Shown: piece by piece, positions 26,284 through 33,910 of the stretch | Numbering within the stretch: the first letter of the stretch is position 1 | Layout: every line of letters begins with the position of its first letter | Source of the DNA: CAZBDU01 sp964490725 | GTDB taxonomy: Bacteria; Spirochaetota; Spirochaetia; SZUA-6; DRHE01 | NCBI GenBank assembly: GCA_964490725.1 | Contig: CAZBDU010000057.1 | Coordinates: 1-35,602 of the forward strand | Direction: 5' to 3' | Length of the DNA stretch: 35,602 nucleotides | Notes under the pieces: generated by a model | What the model saw: only the letters and a program-made list of their open reading frames with translations | The model's database searches: none | What the model was told of the DNA's origin: nothing | Program-made: the position numbers and the translations under genes

Positions 26284-26328
26284 CTGCAACCACCTTCCAG
26301 GTCTCATTGGTATCGGATTTCCGGTCAA

Positions 26329-26357
26329 AATCTACGGAAATCGCTCTGTGCTGTCAA
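26329..26357 (-). promoter_or_regulatory. Sigma-70 promoter of ppdK
   Basis: Minus strand TTGACA (26352-26357), 17 bp, TAGATT (26329-26334): near consensus, about 46 bases before the ATG. Confidence 0.75.
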
Positions 26358-26378
26358 GAAAAGGCACCTGGGATGGGG

Positions 26379-26408
26379 AAAAAAGAGTCACCTCCGGAGA
26401 GGTGACTC
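26379..26408 (-). terminator. Intrinsic terminator of the sigma factor gene
   Basis: Perfect 10-bp stem GAGTCACCTC / GAGGTGACTC with loop TCCG, followed on the minus strand by six T residues (26379-26384). It starts 24 bases past the sigma gene stop. Confidence 0.9.
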
Positions 26409-26431
26409 CATGTTGCACACTCTAGCCTTAC

Positions 26432-27310
26432 CTAGGGGACGTAGGAGCGCAGAAGCTGGCTGCGGGAAGGATGCTGAAGGCGCTTGAGAGCCTTCTTCTC
26501 GATCTGCCTGATCCGTTCCTTGGTCAGCTTGTAGCGCGTCCCGATCTCCTTCAGGGACATGGGCCGCCGGCCGTTCAAGCCGAAGCGGTACTGGATGATG
26601 TCGGCCTCTTTCTGGCTCAGGGTATCCAGCAGGGCGTTGATGTCTTCCTTCAACGAGCGGTCTATCACCTGCTCGTCCGGGGCGCGGTAGCCGGTGTCCT
26701 CCACGAAGTCGCTCAGCAGCGAGGAGTCCTTCTCGTCGTAGACGGGCGTGTCCAGGGACACCAGGTCCCGCGAGATGTTGATCAGCTCCGCCACGTGGTC
26801 CTCGTCCATGTTCAGCTGCCGCGCGATCTCCTCGATCTCCGGGGTCCCGCTGGACTCGGTCTGCAGCTCCTTGCGCACCTTCTCGATCTGCACCAGCTCG
26901 TTGGCCCGGTTCAGAGGCAGCCGGATCATGCGGGACTTCTCGCAGATGGCCTTGAGAATGGCCTGTCGGATCCACCACACTGCATAGGAGATGAAGTGGT
27001 AGCCCTTGTTCACGTCGAAACGCTCGATGGCGTTCATCAGACCGATGTTGCCCTCGCTGATCAGGTCGGCCAGCGGCAGCCCCTGATTCTGATACTTCTT
27101 GGCCACATTCACCACGAAGCGCAGGTTGGCCTTGATCAGCTTGTGTTTGGCCAGCTCGCTTCCCGCGGCGGCCTCCCGCGCCAGCTTCTCTTCCTGCTCG
27201 CGCGACAGGAGCGCTATCTTGTTGATCTCCTTCAGATACAGGGATAGTATGTTTTCATCACTCGCACGATTGTTTCTCGGTTGCGTGATCATGGTTGCGG
27301 TCGACGCCAT
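26432..27310 (-). CDS. Sigma-70 family RNA polymerase sigma factor (short RpoD/RpoS type)
   Basis: The 292-residue sigma factor has regions 1.2 to 4 and no region 1.1. Region 1.2 is LSLYLKEINKIALLSREQEEKLA. Region 2 is NLRFVVNVAKKYQNQGLPLADLISEGNIGLMNAIERFD with KGYHFISYAVWWIRQAI for -10 recognition. Region 3 begins EIEEIARQLNMDEDHVAEL. Region 4 is EADIIQYRFGLNG and SLKEIGTRYKLTKERIRQIEKKALKRLQ. It is either a compact primary sigma or a group 2 (stationary phase-like) factor. ATG 27310 follows AGGAGGAAAAA directly. A sigma-54 promoter lies just upstream, so expression may depend on an RpoN activator, which points to the alternative-factor role. It is monocistronic. Confidence 0.93.
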   Translation of the reverse strand: MASTATMITQPRNNRASDENILSLYLKEINKIALLSREQEEKLAREAAAGSELAKHKLIKANLRFVVNVAKKYQNQGLPLADLISEGNIGLMNAIERFDVNKGYHFISYAVWWIRQAILKAICEKSRMIRLPLNRANELVQIEKVRKELQTESSGTPEIEEIARQLNMDEDHVAELINISRDLVSLDTPVYDEKDSSLLSDFVEDTGYRAPDEQVIDRSLKEDINALLDTLSQKEADIIQYRFGLNGRRPMSLKEIGTRYKLTKERIRQIEKKALKRLQHPSRSQLLRSYVP

Positions 27311-27337
27311 TTTTTCCTCCTCAACATGAGTAAGGAG

Positions 27338-27353
27338 GCAAGTTCCGTGCCAA
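27338..27353 (-). promoter_or_regulatory. Sigma-54 (RpoN) promoter of the sigma factor gene
   Basis: Minus strand TTGGCACGGAACTTGC has GG (-24) and GC (-12) exactly ten bases apart, matching RpoN consensus. Initiation near 27326 gives a leader of about 16 bases that includes the ribosome binding site. It is identical over 17 bases to the site before the acyl-CoA ligase gene. Confidence 0.82.
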
Positions 27354-27483
27354 ACGGACATAAGAACCGCCGGGTAGACCTTTACAGGAGAAAGAGTTGC
27401 AGCTGAAGGAGGCCAGCGAAACTCGCGCCAGGCCCCCAACGTGTCAAAAAAGCCCTATTTCATAGAGAAAACCATATGTTGTA

Positions 27484-28164
27484 TCAAAATAAACCAATCG
27501 TCAGCTCATCCTCCCCTGGAGTGCGGCCGCAGCACGCAAGGTGAGGCAGCCCGCTGCCGCAGGGGCAGGGATCCCCGGGCTGGACCCGGGCCCCGTTGGC
27601 GAAATTAACCCGCAGCAGCGGGTCCGGCCGGCGGTCGTGCAGGAACGCCGGAAACTCGATGCGAGTGGCCTTGAACAGCGCCGACTTCTCCTCCGGGCTC
27701 TTGCCCTGGAGCGATCCGGACTCCACCAGCCGCATCCAGTACACCAGCAGCAGCTCCCGCAGCAGCGCCCGTTCTGAGGCGCTGGTCAGGCTCCGCTTCC
27801 GGGCGGCCTGCAGGTACCGCATCAGCTGGATGGAGTAGAACGCCTGCCAGTCATCCATCTCTGAAGACGGCTGCTTGGCCATGCCGTAGCAGTTGGAGAA
27901 CCTCTCCAACAGCTCACGGGTGTGCCTGTCCCTCCGCAGCCGCAGCAGCGATATCCAGCTGCGCACCGCCGAGTTCGACAACCCCAGCCTCCTCAAAGCA
28001 ATGCCCATGTAGAACAGCAGCCGGGGAAGCTCCCCCCCGCAGTTCACCGGACACCTGCGCAGCGCCCTCGTGAAGTACACGATGGCACCCCCCGGGTCGT
28101 GCCGGGATAGTCGCTGCAGGGCGACGTGAATGTCGATCGTCCAGGTTGCCGGTTCCCCTGCCAC
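27484..28164 (-). CDS. SEC-C motif protein with TPR-like helical repeats
   Basis: The 226-residue protein ends with a SEC-C zinc motif (PGDPCPCGSGLPHLACCGR), as at the SecA C terminus, where it binds zinc and mediates protein contact. The rest is helical with TPR-like character at the N terminus (DIHVALQRLSRHDPGGAIVYFTRALRR). Function unknown. The start is uncertain: GTG 28164 gives a compact protein, a TTG at 28230 adds 22 residues, and neither has a ribosome binding site. It is divergent from groES and upstream of the sigma gene. An AT-rich stretch (27440-27495) follows its stop. Confidence 0.7.
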   Translation of the reverse strand: MAGEPATWTIDIHVALQRLSRHDPGGAIVYFTRALRRCPVNCGGELPRLLFYMGIALRRLGLSNSAVRSWISLLRLRRDRHTRELLERFSNCYGMAKQPSSEMDDWQAFYSIQLMRYLQAARKRSLTSASERALLRELLLVYWMRLVESGSLQGKSPEEKSALFKATRIEFPAFLHDRRPDPLLRVNFANGARVQPGDPCPCGSGLPHLACCGRTPGEDELTIGLF

Positions 28165-28237
28165 TAACAGAAAGATACTAAACTGCTGCGGCAGGGACAA
28201 ACCCGGCCGGCTCCAGCATCTGCCGGCCAATTTTGTG

Positions 28238-28267
28238 TTGACGCGCCGAGCCGGGATTTCGTATATT
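28238..28267 (+). promoter_or_regulatory. Sigma-70 promoter of groES
   Basis: TTGACG (28238-28243) and TATATT (28262-28267) with 18 bp between, 63 bases before the groES ATG. I see no CIRCE inverted repeat. Confidence 0.65.
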
Positions 28268-28330
28268 CCTACCAGCCAAATCTGTCCAGCGGACCATTAA
28301 ACTCAAAGTCAAGGTCAGGAGGAGAAGGGA

Positions 28331-28594
28331 ATGAAGATCAAACCCCTCGGAGATCGTGTGCTTGTGAAGATGATCGAAGGCGAAACCAAGACAGCCGGAG
28401 GCATCTACATTCCCCAGACTGCCCAGGAAAAAACCCAGGAAGGGGTGGTTCTGGCGGTGGGCGACGACGAGTCCATCAAGGTCAAGGTGAAGGATCGGGT
28501 CATCTACGACAAGTATGCCGGGTCCACCATCAAAGTCGAGGGAGAAGAGCAGCTCATCGTCAAGATGTCCGACATCCTGGCTGTGATTCAGTAG
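28331..28594 (+). CDS. groES: Co-chaperonin GroES, not followed by groEL
   Basis: GroES caps the GroEL folding chamber. The 87-residue product is slightly short for the family but complete: IKPLGDRVLVKMIEGETKTAGGIYIPQTAQEKTQEG includes the mobile loop (ETKTAGGIYIP), and the C-terminal strand is EEQLIVKMSDILAVI. ATG 28331 is preceded by AGGAGGAGAAGGG. The gene stands alone: a strong terminator follows, then a convergent helicase gene, so groEL must be elsewhere or this is an additional groES. Confidence 0.95.
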   Translation: MKIKPLGDRVLVKMIEGETKTAGGIYIPQTAQEKTQEGVVLAVGDDESIKVKVKDRVIYDKYAGSTIKVEGEEQLIVKMSDILAVIQ

Positions 28595-28623
28595 CGGCCG
28601 CTGACCGCCTGGCGGCGGGCCTG

Positions 28624-31089
28624 CTAAGAGGATGGAGGGAGCACGTCGGTGCTCCCTTTTTTTTGGCGCATGGCCACGATGAAATTCTCGAACGCCTCGC
28701 TCACCTGGGCGGTGCCGGCAATCACTCTGCGTGCCGGTGGCAGGGAAGAGAGGAAATAGGAGCCATAGCTGCGGCTCACGATCCGGGAATCCAGGATCAC
28801 CACCGCCCCGCGGTCGGTCTGCCTGCGCATCAGGCGCCCGAAGCCCTGGCGCAGGCGGATGATGGCGTCCGGGAGTGAGAGCTGCCAGAACGGCTCCCCC
28901 CCCCGCTGCCGGATGGCCTCCATCCGCGCCTGCAGCACCGGGTCCGTAGGGACGCGGAACGGCAACCTGGCCACCACGACCACTTCCAGCGCCTCCCCGG
29001 GGGCGTCCACTCCCTCCCAGAAGGAATCGGTGGCCAGCAGCACGCTCCCGGTGGTGCCCACGAACGAGCCCAGAAGCCGGTGGCGATCGTCCTGGCCCTG
29101 CCGGAGCAGGGGTATGCCCTGCTCGGCCAGCGGCGCCTGGATGGCTCTGGCGGCCTCCTGCAGGGCGGCATAGGAGGTGAACAGGACCAGCGCGCGGCCT
29201 TCGGAGATGGACAGCAGCTCCTGCAGCGTCTCGGCCACGTAGCCTGGGTAGCCTTCGCTGTCCGGGGCGGGTGCGTCGGAGGGGATCGCCAGCAGGACGT
29301 TGCGTTCGTAGTCGAAGGGGGATGGGAAGATCCGCTCTAGAGGCTCCCTGCCCGTGCCGGCAAGACCCAGGCGGGACTTCCAGTACTCGAAGCTGCCGCC
29401 CACCGTCAACGTGGCCGAGGTGAACACCAGCGTGCCGTACGGCTCGTAAACCGCCTCCCGCATCACCGGAGCGATGTCCAGGGGGGTGAGGACCAGCCGC
29501 GCGAACCGTTCCCCCCGGAAGCTGCGCCGCGCCTCCAGCCAGCACACCTCCTGCGGGCTCTCCCCCGCCCGCTGCAGGCGCCCGCACAGCTCGGCCACCC
29601 GCAGCAGCCGCCGGAGCTGCAGGCGGCTTTCGCTCGCCACCGTGCTCTCCCGTTCCTCCTCCGAGAGATCCTCCAGCGCCCCCTCGAACAGGCCTCCCAG
29701 GGTGGCGACGGCCCGCCCCAGCTCGTGGAGAGGCTCGTAGAGGTCCGAAAGCCCCTGCTCGTCGATCCGCAGAGCCCCCGCGCCGGCCAGCAGCTCCACC
29801 GCCAGGCGGTCCAGCGTTTCCGCCCGCTCGCCGATTTCCTCCAGGCTGCGCCTCATCTCCGCCACCGCCGGGCCGCGCGCTCCCAGCCGGGCCAGCCCCA
29901 GAAGCAGCCCCGCCTCCCGTCCTTTCCTGCGCCGCAGGAGCCTGCCTGCGTACTTGGCGATCTGCAGACGGCTGAAAGACTCGGAGAAATAGGAGGTGGC
30001 GCTTCGTTCCAGGTTGTGCGCCTCGTCGAAGACGATGTGCTGAAAAGGGGGCAGCACCGCCGAGCCCTCGAACCCGGACCCACCCAGGCGCATCGCCAGG
30101 TCCGAGAACAGCAGGTGGTGGTTGGTCACCAGCAGCCTGGCGGCGGCGGCCTCCCGGCGGGCCCGCAGCACGAAGCAGCCTTCCCGGTTCAGGCAGCGCA
30201 GCCCGCCGCAGGCGTCCGCCTCGGAACAGACCCGCGACCACAGCTCCTCCCCCACGTAGAAGGGAAGGTCGCTGCGGTCCCCGGTGGCGGTGGCGCGCCC
30301 CCACTCGGCGACGCCCCGCAACGCCTCGTCTTCCTCGGCAAAGAGGTCCAGCTCCTCCAGCGCTTCGGCCAGCCGTGTCCGGCACAGGTAGTTGCCCCTG
30401 CCTTTCACCAGGCAGGCGCCCGGGTCCCTGCCCAGCATGCGCACCACCAGGGGGATGTCCTTCTCGATCAGCTGCTGCTGGAGGTTGATGGTGGCCGTGG
30501 TGATCACCACGCGCTGGCCGTTTTGGATCACCCACTGAGCGGCGGGGAGCAGATAGGCCAGCGACTTTCCCACCCCCGTGCCTGCCTCCGCCAGACAGAT
30601 CGAGGCGCGGTTGAACCCGGAGGCAACGAAGCGCAGCATCTCCACCTGGCTTTCCCGTTCCTCGAAGTCCGGCACCTGTCCGTCCAGACTTCCGCCGGCC
30701 AGCAGGTGGCCGGCCAGCTCCTCGACCGGGAGCGGCGACGCCTCTGCCCGTACGATGGGCTCGGCCACCACGTAGACGTTCTGCACCCGGTTGTCGACGA
30801 TGAAGAATCCGATCCCCTGGGCGCCCAGGCGGGAGGCCACGCGGAAGTCCGCCTCGCTGGGGGTGAGCTTCCCCGAGGGGTGGTTGTGGATCACCACGTC
30901 GCCGCTCTCCGCGTAGGCGGAAAGGGCGGGGACGGCCTCGGCGCTGCCCCGGGCCGCCGTGACGATCCGGGACACCTTCCCCTCCCGATCCAGGTGACCC
31001 ACCAGGAAGACCTCGTTGCCCCCGGCTTCCCGGATCACCTCGCGGAGCTCCCGGCCGACTCCCTCGGTCAGCCTTTCCTGAACGGTCAT
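28624..31089 (-). CDS. JAMM/MPN domain fused to a DinG/XPD-type Fe-S DNA helicase
   Basis: The 821-residue protein has two parts. Residues ~1-115 are a JAB/JAMM metalloprotease-like domain, with Glu26 and the full HxH-x7-SxxD motif (HNHPSGKLTPSEAD, residues 68-81), as in RadC-type JAB proteins. From ~145 it is a superfamily 2 DinG/XPD helicase: Walker A GTGVGKS (170-176), Fe-S cysteines at ~236 and 288-305, DEAH (355-358), TLVFTSATL, and motif VI QGFGRLMRRQTDRG. DinG proteins unwind forked DNA or R-loops; the JAMM domain may act in DNA-damage signalling or peptide removal. No exonuclease domain is present. The start ATG 31089 lies 16 bases after the PNP gene, without a clear ribosome binding site. 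The tail overlaps the groES terminator. Confidence 0.93.
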   Translation of the reverse strand: MTVQERLTEGVGRELREVIREAGGNEVFLVGHLDREGKVSRIVTAARGSAEAVPALSAYAESGDVVIHNHPSGKLTPSEADFRVASRLGAQGIGFFIVDNRVQNVYVVAEPIVRAEASPLPVEELAGHLLAGGSLDGQVPDFEERESQVEMLRFVASGFNRASICLAEAGTGVGKSLAYLLPAAQWVIQNGQRVVITTATINLQQQLIEKDIPLVVRMLGRDPGACLVKGRGNYLCRTRLAEALEELDLFAEEDEALRGVAEWGRATATGDRSDLPFYVGEELWSRVCSEADACGGLRCLNREGCFVLRARREAAAARLLVTNHHLLFSDLAMRLGGSGFEGSAVLPPFQHIVFDEAHNLERSATSYFSESFSRLQIAKYAGRLLRRRKGREAGLLLGLARLGARGPAVAEMRRSLEEIGERAETLDRLAVELLAGAGALRIDEQGLSDLYEPLHELGRAVATLGGLFEGALEDLSEEERESTVASESRLQLRRLLRVAELCGRLQRAGESPQEVCWLEARRSFRGERFARLVLTPLDIAPVMREAVYEPYGTLVFTSATLTVGGSFEYWKSRLGLAGTGREPLERIFPSPFDYERNVLLAIPSDAPAPDSEGYPGYVAETLQELLSISEGRALVLFTSYAALQEAARAIQAPLAEQGIPLLRQGQDDRHRLLGSFVGTTGSVLLATDSFWEGVDAPGEALEVVVVARLPFRVPTDPVLQARMEAIRQRGGEPFWQLSLPDAIIRLRQGFGRLMRRQTDRGAVVILDSRIVSRSYGSYFLSSLPPARRVIAGTAQVSEAFENFIVAMRQKKGSTDVLPPSS
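28637..28664 (+). terminator. Intrinsic terminator of groES
   Basis: Perfect stem GGGAGCAC / GTGCTCCC with GTCG loop followed by eight T residues. It lies within the last codons of the convergent helicase gene. Confidence 0.93.
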
Positions 31090-31105
31090 GGTCCCGCGGC
31101 GCGCC

Positions 31106-31921
31106 TCATCGGCGGTCCGCCAGCAAGGAGAGCAGCGCCGACAGCAGAGCGGCCAGGGCAGGCTGGACCTGCCTTCCCACCTCCACCACCTCCCGGTGGC
31201 TCAGCGGCTGATCCAGCACCCCGGCGGCCATGTTGGTGACGCAGGATATGCCCAGCACCTCCAACCCCAGGTAGCGGGCGGCAATGACCTCGGGCACCGT
31301 GGACATCCCCACCAGGTCCGCCCCCAGCGCCGCGGCCATGCGGACCTCCGCAGGGGTCTCGTAGGAGGGTCCCGGAAACGCGGCGTAGACCCCCTCCTCC
31401 AGCGCGGCGCCGGAAGCCCGGCGCGCCAGGTCGCGCAGTTCCTGCGGGTAGGCGTAGCTCATGTCGGGGAAGCGCGGCCCGTAGCCGGCCGGGTTGGGTC
31501 CGCGCAGTGGATTCATGCCCATCAGGTTGATGTGGTCGCGGATAAGCACGAGCTGCCCGGGCCGAAAGGAGCGCCGGACGCCGCCCGCGGCGTTCGTGAT
31601 CACCAGCGTCTTCACCCCCAGGGCGTGGAGCAGGAAGACCGGCAGCACCAGGTCCTCCGGCGCGTGTCCTTCGTAGTAGTGGAACCGGCCTGCCAGAATG
31701 GCCGCGCCGGCGCCCAGCTTCAGCATCCCCCGGTGACCCTCCACGGTGGGCCTCGGGAACCCGCTGATGTCGGCAAAGTCGATCTCCCGCCCCTCGCTCT
31801 GCTGCGCGAAGTCGCCCAGCCCGGAGCCCAGGATCAGGCCAGTAGCGGGCCGTTCCTCCGGGCAGTACAGGCGCACGGCATCAAGCGCCTGCTCGACCCT
31901 CTGCCGGAAGCCAGCCTGCAT
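31106..31921 (-). CDS. Purine-nucleoside phosphorylase (inosine/guanosine type)
   Basis: This enzyme phosphorolyses inosine and guanosine to the base and (deoxy)ribose-1-phosphate in purine salvage. The 271 residues show the trimeric PNP family set: GLILGSGLGDFA (phosphate loop), GRFHYYEGH, LVITNAAGGVR, FPGPSYETPAEVR with the purine-binding Glu, GADLVGMSTVPEVIAARYLGL, and SCVTNMAAG with the base-binding Asn. ATG 31921 follows GGAGGGAG. It is the middle gene of a minus-strand operon, 36 bases after the PanE-like gene and 16 before the JAMM-DinG gene. Confidence 0.95.
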   Translation of the reverse strand: MQAGFRQRVEQALDAVRLYCPEERPATGLILGSGLGDFAQQSEGREIDFADISGFPRPTVEGHRGMLKLGAGAAILAGRFHYYEGHAPEDLVLPVFLLHALGVKTLVITNAAGGVRRSFRPGQLVLIRDHINLMGMNPLRGPNPAGYGPRFPDMSYAYPQELRDLARRASGAALEEGVYAAFPGPSYETPAEVRMAAALGADLVGMSTVPEVIAARYLGLEVLGISCVTNMAAGVLDQPLSHREVVEVGRQVQPALAALLSALLSLLADRR

Positions 31922-31957
31922 CGTTGCTCCCTCCTGCCCGCGGCCCCGCCTCGGGCC

Positions 31958-32893
31958 TCAGGCCACGGTAGAATACAGATCGGCCGGATCGCGGAAGAAC
32001 CCCACCCGCACCACCCGGCCCAGCTTCTGCAGCAGCCGCCAGTTCCACCTGGCCTGCAGCATCACGCCGCTGGCCATCTTGACCAGCCTGCCGTTCAGGC
32101 GGTCGACAGCAGGTGGCTCCCCCTTGAGAATGCTCTGCAGCAGGGGGTTGTAGGCCCGATCCGGCGCGGCTCGGGCCGCCTCCAGCCTTTCCGGATGCCG
32201 CGCCAGCTCCTGCAGGAGCTCCTGCGGGTCCAAAGCGGGCAGCCTGCGCAGCGGGAACCCCGCCCGCTGCAGCACGCGCACCCCTTCGGTGAGGACGTTG
32301 CGGGCGATCTCCCTGCCCTGCGGGAAGGACAGGAAGTGAGGCTCGGTGGAGTGACACAAGGCCGCCGGAAGGTGCAGGAGCCTGTAGGCGAAGAAGGAGG
32401 CGGCCGAGGCGGCCGGCTCCTCATCTTTCACCGTCCTGACCCCGGCGCGCTTCAACGCGGCCGAAAGCTCCCTGGGCGCCCCCCTCTCCAGAAGCAGCAC
32501 CGGCGAGCGCGTGCAGAGCTCCACCTCGTTCGCCTGCATCCTCACCGCGGTGAACAGGCACAGCCCCCCGAGCTCACCCTGCCGGCCTCCCCCCGCCTCC
32601 TGCGGATCGGGGTCCAGGACCACCCTCAGCCGTCCCTGTCCCTCCTGCGCCGCGTCCGCCGGCTCGCCGTCAGAGCACAGCACCACCTCCGCCGGCGGCG
32701 GCGGAGAGGAGAGGGCCGTGGCCAGCCGCCGCAGGCGCACCCAGCCCCGGGGAAGCACCAGGCGCAGGCCGTGGCGTTCCAGCTCCTCCATCTCAGCGGC
32801 CGGGGCGCACACCGTCACCTGGTGCCCCTGATCGGCCAGCAGCCCGCCAAGCAGCAGCACCGCCGGCTGCGTCCCTTCGACCGTGATCCTCAT
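31958..32893 (-). CDS. Degenerate ketopantoate reductase (PanE/ApbA)-like protein
   Basis: PanE reduces ketopantoate to pantoate with NADPH. The 311-residue protein keeps the PanE layout: an N-terminal Rossmann strand with LLADQGHQVTVCAP, a middle helical region, and the C-terminal segment AYNPLLQSILKGEPPAVDRLNGRLVKMA, which corresponds to the family's S-x-x-D-x-x-x-G-x-x-T-E-I-D-x-I-N-G. The nucleotide-binding glycine loop (normally GxGxxG) is replaced by EGTQPAVLLLGG. The WxK-N catalytic region is not recognisable at VKDEEPAASAASFFAYRLLH. A normal NADPH-dependent reductase activity is therefore doubtful. ATG 32893 follows GGAGAAGG. First gene of the operon with PNP and JAMM-DinG. Confidence 0.68.
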   Translation of the reverse strand: MRITVEGTQPAVLLLGGLLADQGHQVTVCAPAAEMEELERHGLRLVLPRGWVRLRRLATALSSPPPPAEVVLCSDGEPADAAQEGQGRLRVVLDPDPQEAGGGRQGELGGLCLFTAVRMQANEVELCTRSPVLLLERGAPRELSAALKRAGVRTVKDEEPAASAASFFAYRLLHLPAALCHSTEPHFLSFPQGREIARNVLTEGVRVLQRAGFPLRRLPALDPQELLQELARHPERLEAARAAPDRAYNPLLQSILKGEPPAVDRLNGRLVKMASGVMLQARWNWRLLQKLGRVVRVGFFRDPADLYSTVA

Positions 32894-32990
32894 CCCGAGC
32901 CTTCTCCGCAGGCCATTATGAACGGATGCCCTGGCGCTGTGCAATACGACGGGCAGGCGCCGGGGAGGCGGGTGCAGGCCAGCCGCGGGC

Positions 32991-33020
32991 TTGACAGCCC
33001 CGGAAGGTCCGTGCTATCCA
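32991..33020 (+). promoter_or_regulatory. Candidate promoter of the DapF-like/aminotransferase pair
   Basis: TTGACA (32991-32996) and TATCCA (33015-33020), 18 bp apart, with a TGC before the -10. Initiation near 33027 gives a short leader to the GTG at 33053. This divergent region (32894-33052) holds nothing else that I recognise. Confidence 0.5.
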
Positions 33021-33052
33021 GGGGTTCCCGACACTGCGGGGCGGGTGGCCGA

Positions 33053-33910
33053 GTGGAGCTGGAGTTCATAAAGCTGCACAGTTGCGGCAGCGACCACATC
33101 CTGATCGACGGGCTGAAGCATGACGCCCTGGCGGAGGAGGAGCTGCCGGGCCTGGCCGCGCAGATCACCAGCCGGCACTTCGGCGTAGGAGCCGAGAGCC
33201 TGCTGGTAGTCCAGCGTGGCGGCCGCGAGACGCTCCAGCTGCTGGCGTTCGATCCCGCGGGCAACCCGGCGGCCCCCAACCCGCTGGCCGTCCGCTGCGC
33301 CTCCCGCTACGCCTTCGACGCGGGCCTGGTGCACGGCGACCTCTTCGCCGTGGAAGCCAACCAGGAGCGCCAGAGCGTGGAGATCGTGGACTCGCGCAAC
33401 ATCATGGTGGTGAGCGGCCCGCCCTGGCGTACGGACCGCAGTGAGCAGCTCCTGGAACGCCCGGGCGAGAAGTACCTCCAGAGGCTGACCCTGGGAAAGT
33501 GGGAGTTCAACTGCACCCCGCTGCACCTCCGGATGGATCACCTGGTGGTGTTCCCTCCCAGCGACGACTGGGACACCGCGGAGATGGGGCGGGAGATGGA
33601 GCTCCAGGGGGTGTTGGGTCCCGGCGCCTGCCTGGAGACGGTCAAGGTGTTCAGCCGCGAGGCGGCACTGCTGCGCGTCTGGGAGAGCGGCAGGGGGGAG
33701 CCTCTGGCCTCGGAGTATGCGGCCTGTGCGGCGGCGGTGGCCGCGGCAGTGAACGGGCTGACCGACCGGGAAGTGCAGGTTCATCTCCAGGGGGGGAACC
33801 TCCTGGTCCAGTGGTCGGAGCGGGACAATCTCCTGCGCTGCTCGGGACCGGCGGACTACGTGTTCATGGGGACCTACTACTACGAGGAAGGAGAGGTCGA
33901 TGAAGACTAG
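33053..33910 (+). CDS. DapF (diaminopimelate epimerase)-fold protein lacking both catalytic cysteines
   Basis: True DapF epimerises LL- to meso-diaminopimelate with two cysteines acting as acid and base. The 285-residue protein follows the whole fold: FIKLHSCGSDHILIDG, RHFGVGAESLLVV, FDPAGNPAAPNPLAVRCASRYAFD, VKVFSREAALLRVWESGRGEPLASEYAACAAAVAAAV and GLTDREVQVHLQGGNLLVQW near the end. The first active-site motif CGNGxRC is NPLAVRC (Asn76 for Cys). The second, ACGTGAC, is ASEYAAC (Ser220 for Cys). Epimerase chemistry should be lost. It overlaps the aminotransferase gene by 11 bases and probably forms a pair with it. GTG 33053 begins VELEFIKLH, two residues before the conserved start. It may be a pseudoenzyme, a regulator or a new isomerase. 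Confidence 0.78.
   Translation: MELEFIKLHSCGSDHILIDGLKHDALAEEELPGLAAQITSRHFGVGAESLLVVQRGGRETLQLLAFDPAGNPAAPNPLAVRCASRYAFDAGLVHGDLFAVEANQERQSVEIVDSRNIMVVSGPPWRTDRSEQLLERPGEKYLQRLTLGKWEFNCTPLHLRMDHLVVFPPSDDWDTAEMGREMELQGVLGPGACLETVKVFSREAALLRVWESGRGEPLASEYAACAAAVAAAVNGLTDREVQVHLQGGNLLVQWSERDNLLRCSGPADYVFMGTYYYEEGEVDED

Noticed and set aside
23623..26487. Very long plus-strand open frame opposite ppdK
   Set aside because: It is the antisense shadow of the GC-rich ppdK gene, rich in His, Leu and Gln, with no recognisable domain.
31088..33052. Long plus-strand open frame upstream of the DapF-like gene
   Set aside because: It is antisense to the PNP and PanE-like genes; real homology begins only at 33053.
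33036..33056. tRNA-Ser/Leu-like 5' end (GCGGGTGGCCGAGTGG) after a good promoter
   Set aside because: Only the acceptor/D-arm start looks tRNA-like. No anticodon stem, T-arm or matching acceptor 3' strand follows, and the sequence continues into the conserved DapF-like coding region.
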